Shown here in pieces: positions 63,401-64,000 of a DNA stretch of 64,000 nt. The stretch's first letter is position 1. Every line of letters starts with the position of its first letter. The stretch lies in assembly GCF_932276165.1 (NCBI RefSeq), contig NC_064011.1, positions 4,357,501 through 4,421,500 on the forward strand. The letters run 5' to 3'. Source of the stretch: Plutella xylostella. Lineage: Eukaryota > Arthropoda > Insecta > Lepidoptera > Plutellidae. The notes beneath the pieces were generated by a model that was not told where the DNA came from, did not search any database, and saw only the letters and a list, made by a program, of their open reading frames with translations. The position numbers and the translations under genes are program-made.

Positions 63401-63784
63401 ATTTTGAGTTGGGTGTTAGCAAAAGTTTTACACTTTCATATTAAAATCTAACAGACGAATGATAACGATTCGAAGAGCACACAGTGTGAATCAAATGAAT
63501 ATTCTCCGACTCTTATGATTAAACTGTAGCACTTATCTCTTTTCAATTAATTTTTGTAGGTATTTGTAAGCATATTGTATGTTACTTGTAATCTTTTTCA
63601 TGTTGTGTACAAATAAATAATGATCTACTTATCTATTTCTATTACCAACAGATCGGAGCGTCGCTCCCGCCTAATCTCCGCCCCGTCAAACTTCGCGCAC
63701 GTGTCTCACATGGGACCAGGCGACGGCATCCGCTCCCAACGTCTGCTGGACTTGCCCACCACCGTCGACACCGCCGACAGACAG
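20486..63784 (+). CDS. gek: Genghis Khan / MRCK Cdc42-binding serine-threonine kinase (40 coding exons, 3' end outside)
   Basis: Myotonic dystrophy kinase-related Cdc42-binding kinase: it binds Cdc42-GTP and phosphorylates targets that control actomyosin at the cortex. The exons listed separately join in phase to 1644 codons. Map: N-terminal dimerisation helix about 22-85; kinase about 99-375, with Gly loop GRGAFG (106-111), Lys139, HRDIKPDN with Asp234 and DFG 252-254; AGC C-terminal extension 376-445 with FVGFTYT; coiled coil about 470-955 broken by a Gly-rich linker; C1 domain about 1053-1099 with a complete H-X12-C-X2-C-X13-C-X2-C-X4-H-X2-C-X7-C pattern; PH about 1122-1240; CNH about 1250-1565; CRIB motif ISAPSNFAHVSHMGPGDG at 1608-1625. 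The order and size match gek/MRCK. The extreme C-terminus lies beyond 63784. Introns hold many partial exon copies and transposons. Exon 1 is the least certain. Confidence 0.95.
22090..22218. repeat. Foldback element in gek intron 1
   Basis: Imperfect inverted ends GCTAGC...GGGGCGCAAGAC and GTCTTGTGCCCC...GCTAGC bound about 130 bp. Confidence 0.5.
22509..22691 (+). CDS. gek: gek exon 2 (N-terminal capped helix region)
   Basis: It encodes SVETLLDLLLLLYDECCCSSLRR, matching the family SVETLLD-L--LYDEC signature. Phase 1 in, phase 1 out; acceptor TTCCCCAG, donor GTGAGT. Confidence 0.93.
23381..23496 (+). pseudogene. Partial exon-2 copy 1
   Basis: It starts at the GGGGGCGTCCCACGCTCG point of exon 2, lacks the exon's 5' part and any acceptor, has a net 8-base deletion (frameshift) and keeps the GTGAGT donor. 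Confidence 0.85.
24080..24195 (+). pseudogene. Partial exon-2 copy 2
   Basis: Same start point and same 8-base deletion as copy 1, with the donor kept. Copies 1-3 share the deletion, so they descend from one another and not separately from exon 2. Confidence 0.85.
24683..24798 (+). pseudogene. Partial exon-2 copy 3
   Basis: As copies 1 and 2, with GCCAAC replacing GCGGAC near the end. Donor GTGAGT kept. Confidence 0.85.
25365..25486 (+). CDS. gek: gek exon 3 (kinase Gly loop)
   Basis: It carries REDFELVKVIGRGAFGEV, the nucleotide-binding loop. Donor GTGAGC is followed by a (GA)n run. Confidence 0.95.
25500..25960 (+). repeat. Tandem duplication in intron 3
   Basis: The segment AAGCTTCGACGCCATTGG ... 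TTAATGCGTTCTAGAA occurs twice (about 25525-25680 and 25850-25915), next to a GA microsatellite. Confidence 0.6.
26121..26198 (+). CDS. gek: gek exon 4 (catalytic Lys)
   Basis: 26 codons ending VYAMKILNKWEMLK, which contains the invariant lysine of kinase subdomain II. Confidence 0.95.
26725..26829 (+). CDS. gek: gek exon 5
   Basis: 35 codons: RAETACFQEERDVLVFG and ITNLHYAFQDDNNL, helix C and the strand before the hinge. Phase 0 both ends. Confidence 0.95.
27334..27482 (+). CDS. gek: gek exon 6 (hinge to YVHR)
   Basis: It encodes YLVMDYYCGGDLLTLLSK and then FEDRLPEDMARFYIAEM up to the first two bases of the catalytic-loop Arg codon. Donor GTGAGC. Confidence 0.95.
27969..28063 (+). pseudogene. 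Partial exon-6 copy 1 (in-frame, splice sites intact)
   Basis: 95 nt identical to the 3' part of exon 6. The parent CTCCAAG has become CTCCCAG, giving a pyrimidine-rich acceptor exactly at the copy start. The donor is kept. Entry phase 0 and exit phase 2 equal those of exon 6, so exon 5 - copy - exon 7 would stay in frame but lose 18 hinge residues. Confidence 0.8.
28831..28925 (+). pseudogene. Partial exon-6 copy 2 (in-frame, splice sites intact)
   Basis: As copy 1, with one Asp-to-Glu codon change (GAC to GAG). Acceptor CTCTCCCAG and donor GTGAGC are present. Confidence 0.8.
29618..29711 (+). CDS. gek: gek exon 7 (catalytic loop and DFG)
   Basis: It completes Arg, then DIKPDN (catalytic Asp) and ADFGSC. 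Acceptor TATTCGCAG, donor GTATGT. Confidence 0.96.
29731..29800 (+). repeat. Fragment of CAGGGTGTTGCAAAA mariner-type MITE
   Basis: It starts TACAGGGTGTTGCAAAA like the complete copy at 49911-50141. The other end is missing. Confidence 0.5.
30053..30164 (+). CDS. gek: gek exon 8 (activation segment)
   Basis: VQSNVAVGTPDYISPEIL and ECDWWSL, the activation loop with SPE in place of APE. Phase 0 in, phase 1 out. Confidence 0.96.
30254..30301. repeat. 21-bp perfect hairpin
   Basis: Arms 30254-30274 and 30281-30301 (TACAAATTTTATATGAAATAG) with a 6-nt loop. Confidence 0.75.
30572..30702 (+). CDS. gek: gek exon 9 (kinase C-lobe)
   Basis: VCMYEMLFGETPFYAES and LVETYGKIMNH, matching AGC kinases of the DMPK group. 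Donor GTGAGT. Confidence 0.95.
30810..30882 (+). pseudogene. Partial exon-9 copy
   Basis: It matches the last 63-70 nt of exon 9 with many amino-acid changes, follows a CAGA/GTAGACA short repeat, and keeps the GTGAGT donor. Confidence 0.75.
31046..31132 (+). CDS. gek: gek exon 10
   Basis: VSEEAKDLIRGLICSADTRL, end of the kinase fold. Phase 0-0. Confidence 0.95.
31343..31464 (+). CDS. gek: gek exon 11 (start of AGC tail)
   Basis: NHPWFAGLDWDKIRE and VSSPTDTSNFDVDD, the signature of the DMPK/MRCK C-terminal extension. Confidence 0.96.
31720..31796. repeat. Foldback in intron 11
   Basis: Arms about 31720-31742 and 31774-31796 with GGGATAAAAGACATGCTGTCA and its complement. Confidence 0.65.
32051..32204 (+). 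CDS. gek: gek exon 12 (hydrophobic motif)
   Basis: AFSGIQLPFVGFTYTG, the conserved end of the AGC tail, then a variable linker. Confidence 0.95.
32621..32741 (+). CDS. gek: gek exon 13 (coiled coil starts)
   Basis: ALKALERENALLAQTIAELR, heptad-like. Ends phase 1 before GTATGT. Confidence 0.92.
33092..33144 (+). pseudogene. Partial exon-13 copy
   Basis: It matches CACTAGAACGCGAGAACGC through the exon end with an internal deletion, and keeps the GTATGT donor. Confidence 0.75.
33257..34075 (+). mobile_element. 3' end of a non-LTR retrotransposon with C-terminal CCHC and nuclease-like domain
   Basis: An open frame from about 33257 to 33867 encodes a Cys/His cluster (CDVCE, CICG, HGLSC) followed by RRALISANIP, a KRPDG motif and WDATC. 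The Asp spacing recalls a PD-(D/E)xK restriction-like endonuclease, as in R2/CRE-type LINEs (inference). It ends QRGNAASIMGTFEPG, a stop, then an AT-rich 3' end with AAATAAAATAAAT. Inserted sense-wise in gek intron 13. The rest of the element is missing. Confidence 0.65.
34166..34275 (+). CDS. gek: gek exon 14 (coiled coil)
   Basis: EELIQLKEELTILSQRNADL. Joins exon 13 in phase across the LINE insertion. Confidence 0.93.
34310..34437 (+). repeat. Degenerate CAGGGTGTTGCA-type MITE with hairpin
   Basis: ATGCAACACCCTGTGGTGTTGCAT forms a palindrome at its left. CCTAAGCCGAAA and a right end ACCCTGTA match the family complete at 49911-50141. Confidence 0.5.
34615..34743 (+). CDS. gek: gek exon 15 (coiled coil)
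   Basis: 43 codons, SRVRELEIALTALRAEKEEL. Phase 0-0, donor GTGAGA. Confidence 0.93.
35137..35250 (+). CDS. gek: gek exon 16 (coiled coil)
   Basis: 38 codons, EYNEVTERLCELRQQKQKL. The donor GTATAG is unusual after CAG. Confidence 0.92.
35570..35680 (+). repeat. Degenerate CAGG-TGTTG MITE fragment
   Basis: ACAGGCTGTTG and AGTAAGCCGAAAGGGGGTGA resemble the mariner-type MITE family of 49911-50141. Confidence 0.4.
35797..35931 (+). CDS. gek: gek exon 17 (coiled coil)
   Basis: 45 codons, VRDKEEELEVAMQKIDALRA. Phase 0-0. Confidence 0.94.
35979..36065 (+). pseudogene. Partial exon-17 copy
   Basis: It matches the 3' part of exon 17 (AAGGAAGTCTGATAAGGGAC, GAGATGGAAGCGAGGCTTGA). The end is changed and the donor is lost. 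Confidence 0.8.
36131..36156 (+). pseudogene. Upstream copy of the start of exon 18
   Basis: CACAAACTACGCAAGAAAGC follows a TTTACTAGCAG acceptor and matches the first bases of exon 18 (36394). This is a 5'-half copy upstream of the intact exon. Confidence 0.65.
36394..36498 (+). CDS. gek: gek exon 18 (coiled coil)
   Basis: 35 codons, very GC-rich, ERKLREEALRSARESG. Donor GTAAGA. Confidence 0.93.
37137..37250 (+). CDS. gek: gek exon 19 (coiled coil)
   Basis: 38 codons, YNAEMASLRDQLQEADAM. Donor GTAATA. Confidence 0.93.
37602..37715 (+). CDS. gek: gek exon 20 (coiled coil)
   Basis: 38 codons, KQMLINENRKLAKDLEA. Donor GTCAGT is non-optimal. Confidence 0.92.
38093..38197 (+). CDS. gek: gek exon 21 (coiled coil)
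   Basis: 35 codons, RRWQAERRQLDTRLEELRAK. Phase 0-0. Confidence 0.93.
38796..38898 (+). CDS. gek: gek exon 22
   Basis: IADIIRWVADEKEARGYLQ and ALATKMTEELDYLK, matching the family segment before the linker. Phase 0 in, phase 1 out. Confidence 0.95.
38925..39136 (+). repeat. SINE-like repeat in intron 22
   Basis: Same family as 6985-7215: CCTAGTCAGAGGCCTTCGGG, ACCCGACAACTCTCTCAGC, CCACCAACCCGC, TTCATTGGAAGGAGACC. Confidence 0.7.
39211..39256 (+). pseudogene. Partial exon-22 copy 1 (in-frame, AG at start)
   Basis: 46 nt identical to the exon 22 end. It starts right after CTGCAG, which was a codon pair in exon 22 and could now serve as acceptor. Entry and exit phases equal those of exon 22. 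Confidence 0.8.
39412..39445 (+). pseudogene. Partial exon-22 copy 2
   Basis: It matches the last 34 nt of exon 22 with three substitutions. Donor GTATGT kept. Confidence 0.75.
39522..39583 (+). pseudogene. Partial exon-22 copy 3
   Basis: Longer copy from the GGCTACCTG point. CTGCAG became CTGTAG, adding a stop. Three synonymous changes and one Leu-Phe change. Donor kept. Confidence 0.8.
40210..40348 (+). CDS. gek: gek exon 23 (Gly-rich linker)
   Basis: Ser/Pro stretch, then a Gly run, then RNRRSQKLDKMEILTLQSSL. Phase 1 in, phase 2 out. Confidence 0.93.
40665..40792 (+). pseudogene. Partial exon-23 copy with expanded GGC run
   Basis: It contains a (GGC)n tract at about 40687-40731 and then the full exon 23 end. 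Differences from exon 23 are six synonymous changes, one Lys-to-Thr and one in-frame CCA insertion. Donor GTTAGT kept. An AG at about 40649 would give the right entry phase but is a poor acceptor. Confidence 0.75.
41127..41198 (+). CDS. gek: gek exon 24 (coiled coil)
   Basis: SEIQAKQAVGEELSRTRSEL. Phase 2 in and out. Confidence 0.93.
41594..41703 (+). CDS. gek: gek exon 25 (coiled coil end)
   Basis: ELLETRSRLDSLSHEMKRKE. Ends phase 1 at TCC T before GTGAGT. Confidence 0.93.
41704..45753 (+). other. gek: Long intron 25 of gek
   Basis: About 4 kb, mostly AT-rich. It has a degenerate mariner-type MITE piece at 41726-41860. A less AT-rich patch at 42590-43080 contains GCCGCCATTTTG and GTGACGTCG motifs. 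There is a short open stretch at 44465-44550 (RKQPGRDPQNLQ) that I could not identify. No exon fitting gek was found. Confidence 0.5.
45754..45860 (+). CDS. gek: gek exon 26
   Basis: LDRPPSQMSYLDQFLKEAPT, matching the family QMSYL-QFLKE segment. Phase 1 in, phase 0 out. Confidence 0.94.
46464..46550. repeat. Foldback in intron 26
   Basis: Arms with TTTCACGGGGAAAGACATCTGA and near-complement at 46529-46550, with an inner CCCTTATT hairpin. Confidence 0.65.
46906..46974 (+). CDS. gek: gek candidate cassette exon 26b
   Basis: 69 nt (23 codons, SPQSHYRYAGRRETGRCCDH) between a GTCGCCGCACAG acceptor and a GTATAT donor, phase 0-0. It can be included or skipped without changing frame and is more GC-rich than the intron. 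I do not know this segment from other MRCKs, so its use is inferred. Confidence 0.5.
47194..47406 (+). repeat. Interspersed repeat, nearly complete copy with (CAGA)n
   Basis: Same family as 9308-9525, with a (CAGA)8-like run before CAGTTACTTTCGCATTTATA. Confidence 0.7.
47889..48017 (+). CDS. gek: gek exon 27 (linker)
   Basis: 43 codons, Ser/Glu-rich, EELRPVSPASSKSEPSEM. Phase 0-0. Confidence 0.92.
48407..48511 (+). CDS. gek: gek exon 28 (C1 domain, first half)
   Basis: HQFLVRTFSSPTKCNHC supplies the first His and two Cys of the C1 zinc sites. Confidence 0.96.
48831..48998 (+). CDS. gek: gek exon 29 (C1 second half, PH start)
   Basis: GVVCETCGLAVHPRCC and PPRC finish the C1 ligands. A Pro-rich linker and AYEGYVK begin the PH domain. 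Donor GTAAGT. Confidence 0.96.
49097..49177 (+). pseudogene. Partial exon-29 copy 1
   Basis: Matches the exon end from the C-rich run. Frame disturbed at GAATGATG. Donor GTAAGT kept. Confidence 0.8.
49284..49366 (+). pseudogene. Partial exon-29 copy 2 (only synonymous changes)
   Basis: Over the last 19 codons it differs from exon 29 at nine codons, all synonymous. It has CCCCGCAG just before the match and donor GTAAGT, but that acceptor would give the wrong phase after exon 28. Confidence 0.8.
49452..49547 (+). pseudogene. Partial exon-29 copy 3
   Basis: More degenerate, donor lost (ATGTTAGT). Confidence 0.7.
49770..49864 (+). CDS. gek: gek exon 30 (PH domain)
   Basis: GGVKKGWMRQFVVVCDFKLFLY, typical PH strands. 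Phase 0 in, 2 out. Confidence 0.96.
49911..50141. mobile_element. Mariner-type MITE, 231 bp, TA-flanked
   Basis: Long inverted ends starting CAGGGTGTTGCAAAA and continuing through TACTAAGCCGAAACCTACATG. TA lies at 49909-49910 and 50142-50143. No coding sequence. Fragments of the family occur at 29731, 34310, 35570, 40010 and 41726. Confidence 0.75.
50322..50496. repeat. Foldback MITE in intron 30
   Basis: Inverted ends GGTGGA-TTTTATCAGTGTT at 50322 and its complement ending 50496, with a GGGCCTTCGGCCC hairpin inside the right arm. Confidence 0.7.
51340..51466 (+). CDS. gek: gek exon 31 (PH domain)
   Basis: VLDMRDPEFTVSSVKESDVI and KRDIPCIFR. Donor GTCAGT. Confidence 0.95.
51594..51654 (+). 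pseudogene. Partial exon-31 copy
   Basis: The last 60 nt of exon 31 with one synonymous change (CGC to CGA), followed by a better donor (GTGAGT) than the parent. No clear acceptor. Confidence 0.8.
52020..52074 (+). repeat. Duplicated acceptor region before exon 32
   Basis: CTACCATTCAATGCCTAA...CTTTCCCCCCAG resembles the intron end at 52077-52124 (CTACCATTGAATGCCTAA...TTTCTCCATAG). Confidence 0.55.
52125..52265 (+). CDS. gek: gek exon 32 (PH domain end)
   Basis: LMLAECESEKSKWVVALGEL, the PH C-terminal helix. Donor GTGCGC is non-optimal. Confidence 0.95.
52647..54293 (+). mobile_element. Tc1-family transposon, 1647 bp, apparently intact
   Basis: 41-bp inverted ends (CACTCGCGAGCAACCAAATC at 52647; complement ending 54293) differ at one base. 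TA lies at 52645-52646 and 54294-54295. It carries an uninterrupted transposase. The neighbouring tandem unit at 52575-52600 retains the uninterrupted target GCTATATAGATTAAG, so the insertion came after the array formed. Confidence 0.93.
52982..54013 (+). CDS. Tc1-family DD34E transposase
   Basis: 343 residues from ATG at 52982. It has two N-terminal helix-turn-helix regions (EEAAQVVALLQQGLSQRAVA and a WTVRRRLKEANL segment), then the catalytic triad: Asp in LFTDECRV, Asp in LMHDNARCHTA, and Glu in DLNPIEHLWDEL. Thirty-four residues separate the last two, the DD34E pattern of Tc1 rather than mariner DD34D. The frame is open further upstream to 52952 without an ATG. It cuts and reinserts the element at TA sites. 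AATAAATAAA follows the stop. No stop or frameshift is seen, so it may be active. Confidence 0.93.
   Translation: MDTTPEEAAQVVALLQQGLSQRAVAAQLHLSQSAVSRVYRRFQETGAFNRRPRTGRHRCTSERDDRFIVSTSLRNRHLTGVDVQQELRRVRQVAVSEWTVRRRLKEANLTPKTPASGPKLTAGHRQARLQFAREHLDWSIAQWRSVLFTDECRVCLHGSDRRGRVYRRPGERFAQCCFAETVAYGGGSCMMWAGISLEGKTALVFVPGGGRGGGLTADRYITDILLGHVVPYAEFVGEDFVLMHDNARCHTARVSRQFLREKELRTMDWPALSPDLNPIEHLWDELKRRVRARNPVPASVDELKTALLEEWDGIPQETVKKLIRSMRNRLQAVIRARGGNTKY
54417..54527 (+). pseudogene. Partial exon-32 copy beyond the Tc1 element
   Basis: The last 108 nt of exon 32 with two changes (Gly-Ser, Asp-Asn) and the same GTGCGC donor. No in-phase acceptor seen. Confidence 0.85.
55340..56112 (+). mobile_element. 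BEL/Pao LTR retrotransposon fragment (protease to start of reverse transcriptase)
   Basis: A + strand frame at 55340-55812 shows an aspartic protease-like stretch (ALVDQGSQVSLI). After a one-base frame shift near 55812 the second frame continues with QQTKLGWLLCG and the conserved region before the reverse transcriptase, up to about 56112, where a SINE begins. Without integrase, RNase H or LTRs it is a dead fragment. Confidence 0.8.
56103..56248 (-). repeat. SINE-like repeat, reverse orientation
   Basis: Reverse complement of the family at 6985 and 38925: GGTCTCCTTCCAATGAAGGA, GCGGGTTGGTGG, AAGCTTGTGCTG. It sits exactly between the two oppositely oriented BEL/Pao pieces. Confidence 0.7.
56249..56840 (-). 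mobile_element. BEL/Pao gag start and leader, minus strand
   Basis: A minus-strand frame from ATG at 56636 to about 56256 has the LETYWRDYVENH segment typical of BEL/Pao Gag N-termini, then a low-complexity tail. Upstream (to about 56840) is leader-like DNA with CCTTCGAGAAAGGGCTTCGG. It is inverted relative to the pol piece at 55340-56112, so the element is rearranged. Confidence 0.65.
56925..57080. repeat. Foldback element (ATTCTGAAGGCAGAAATT family)
   Basis: Inverted ends with GATTCTGAAGGCAGAAATTC near 56929 and its complement near 57060-57078. Related pieces at about 50985 and 51990. Confidence 0.6.
57605..57812 (+). CDS. gek: gek exon 33 (CNH start)
   Basis: ISNIRSLTSACVLDMGGVL and a Gly-rich turn, then VPRDQLI. 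Phase 0 in, 1 out, donor GTAACT. Confidence 0.9.
58175..58306 (+). pseudogene. Partial exon-33 copy 1
   Basis: TCCAACATTGCTCCCTGAGT then GCGTGCGTCCTGGACATGGG, internal deletions, TATAG and donor GTAACT. Confidence 0.8.
58337..58365 (+). pseudogene. Partial exon-33 copy 2
   Basis: Only the last 28 nt (CCCGTGCCCAGCGACCAGCT) and a donor GTACGG. Confidence 0.65.
58821..58987 (+). CDS. gek: gek exon 34 (CNH)
   Basis: TIAGRGRYVRLVPLRALE and AMGFACVCKRQ, aligned with the family GRNRHVRLFPM and CLCVAMKRQ segments. Confidence 0.94.
59519..59699 (+). CDS. gek: gek exon 35 (CNH)
   Basis: VYEITRTAARRVRIAELRAP and LVLGHRGGFVMHQLP. Phase 0 in, 1 out, donor GTAAGT. Confidence 0.94.
60019..60138 (+). CDS. 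Exon-35 copy, possible in-frame extra exon
   Basis: 40 codons matching the 3' two-thirds of exon 35. Fifteen codons differ, thirteen synonymously; the others are Ile-Val and Thr-Ala. An AG (TATATAG) precedes it, entry and exit are both phase 1, and the donor is GTGAGT. It could therefore be spliced between exons 35 and 36 without a frame change. The acceptor lacks a pyrimidine tract. Whether it is used is unknown. Confidence 0.45.
60417..60455. repeat. (AAAT)n microsatellite
   Basis: About ten uninterrupted AAAT units in intron 35. Confidence 0.95.
60627..60815 (+). CDS. gek: gek exon 36 (CNH)
   Basis: HRLLIFNTLALYVRADGHRA and ELMYTQPP, aligned with the family LLCFNSIGIYTD and ELMWP segments. 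Confidence 0.94.
61189..61281 (+). CDS. gek: gek exon 37 (CNH)
   Basis: NDNYLLIFTATHIDVYDIEA and EWVQTINL. Phase 1 in, 1 out. Confidence 0.95.
61653..61775 (+). CDS. gek: gek exon 38 (CNH end)
   Basis: ARPLDENGWLVLV then VVYLHTPYA. Phase 1 in, 1 out, donor GTGAGT followed by GATA repeats. Confidence 0.92.
61947..62033 (+). CDS. Exon-38 copy 1, possible in-frame extra exon
   Basis: 29 codons matching the 3' part of exon 38. Nine changes are synonymous and one is Ser-Thr. ACAGACAG supplies an AG acceptor right at the start. Phase 1 in and out, donor GTGAGT. Could be inserted after exon 38 without a frame change. Use unproven. Confidence 0.4.
62201..62287 (+). pseudogene. Exon-38 copy 2
   Basis: Same layout. 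Three amino-acid changes (Ala-Pro, Ser-Thr, Pro-Ser), donor C/GTGAGT, frame open. Confidence 0.6.
62441..62527 (+). pseudogene. Exon-38 copy 3 (donor broken)
   Basis: Same layout. The donor reads GCGAGT and there is one Leu-Ile change. Confidence 0.7.
62895..63127 (+). repeat. Duplicated intron end before exon 39
   Basis: GTCTGAAATTTCCATACAGC ... acceptor occurs at about 62895-62981 and again at 63055-63127. Confidence 0.75.
62982..63030 (+). pseudogene. Upstream partial copy of exon 39 start
   Basis: It follows a CCACTTGCAG acceptor and matches the first 49 nt of exon 39, then runs into intron with no donor. A 5'-half copy upstream of the intact exon. Confidence 0.8.
63128..63224 (+). CDS. 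gek: gek exon 39
   Basis: GPLDVEQLCASSRKRFTVRE then HQSVEAHNR. Phase 1 in, 2 out, donor GTGAGT. Confidence 0.92.
63652..63784 (+). CDS. gek: gek exon 40 (CRIB motif)
   Basis: ERRSRLISAPSNFAHVSH and MGPGDG, the Cdc42/Rac-binding motif. Donor GTGACT, so at least one more exon lies beyond the window. Confidence 0.95.
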
Positions 63785-64000
63785 GTGACTCAACTGTGAC
63801 ATCTCACACACGGCCATCTGACCCCAAACTAGGCAGAAGCTGTGTTATGGGTGTTGGAAAGTTGATATATCTATACAAATAAGTAAATAAATATGTGGGG
63901 ACATCTCAGACACGGCCATCTGACCCCAAACTAGGCAGAGCCTGTGCTATGGGTATCGGACACCTACTATATCTACACAAATATATTTCTTTGTTACCCA
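63785..64000 (+). repeat. Tandem repeat in intron 40
   Basis: GACATCTCACACACGGCCATCTGACCCC-type unit (written in part) occurs at about 63798 and 63899, and a related one at about 62660-62740. Confidence 0.6.

Noticed and set aside
20486..63784. False duplication from merging two haplotypes as the full explanation of the exon copies
   Set aside because: Copies are short, partial, occur at many sites with different ages, and some differ at about a third of codons, too much for ordinary alleles. It remains possible for the near-identical copies of exons 6, 22, 31 and 32.

Overview
The window looks like nuclear DNA of a moth or butterfly. The signs are AT-rich introns and intergenic DNA, GC-rich short exons with consensus GT-AG introns, tRNA-derived SINEs whose core resembles lepidopteran ones, many short foldback (MITE) elements, and remnants of jockey-like, BEL/Pao, hAT, piggyBac, Tc1 and mariner-type elements. 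The order assignment rests on repeat style and protein similarity recognised by eye, not on a search.

Layout. (1) 1-7384, + strand: the 3' part of a TMX1-like ER thioredoxin gene. Its upstream intron holds a three-level nest of transposons (piggyBac-like in a LINE in a hAT-like element). Three foldback elements lie in or just after its 3' UTR. (2) 8.6-15 kb: repeat-rich intergenic DNA with a two-exon THAP-domain coding fragment (- strand), a tRNA-derived SINE and a 1.4 kb terminal-inverted-repeat element. (3) 15104-17554, - strand: a single-coding-exon orthologue of Drosophila lines / human LINS1. (4) 20486-63784, + strand: a very large gene for the Cdc42-binding kinase Genghis Khan / MRCK. 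I resolved 40 coding exons (1644 codons, all phases consistent) that give kinase, coiled coil, C1, PH, CNH and the start of the CRIB motif. The C-terminal end lies beyond the window.

The most unusual property is in the kinase gene. At least fourteen of its exons are accompanied by partial tandem copies of themselves. About two dozen copies are the 3' half of an exon plus its donor site, lying downstream of the intact exon. Only three (one of them in TMX) are the 5' half plus acceptor, lying upstream. Several copies (exons 23, 29, 35, 38) differ from the parent almost only at synonymous positions. Some (exons 6, 22, 35, 38) carry an AG exactly where the copy begins and are in frame with a neighbouring exon, so they could act as extra or alternative exons. 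Minisatellites and microsatellites (27-bp unit, GATA/CAGA, GGC) grow inside these duplications.

An apparently intact 1647-bp Tc1 (DD34E) transposon sits in one such tandem tract, and a neighbouring repeat unit preserves the uninterrupted target. Apart from this transposase, the mobile-element reading frames seen are broken or truncated.
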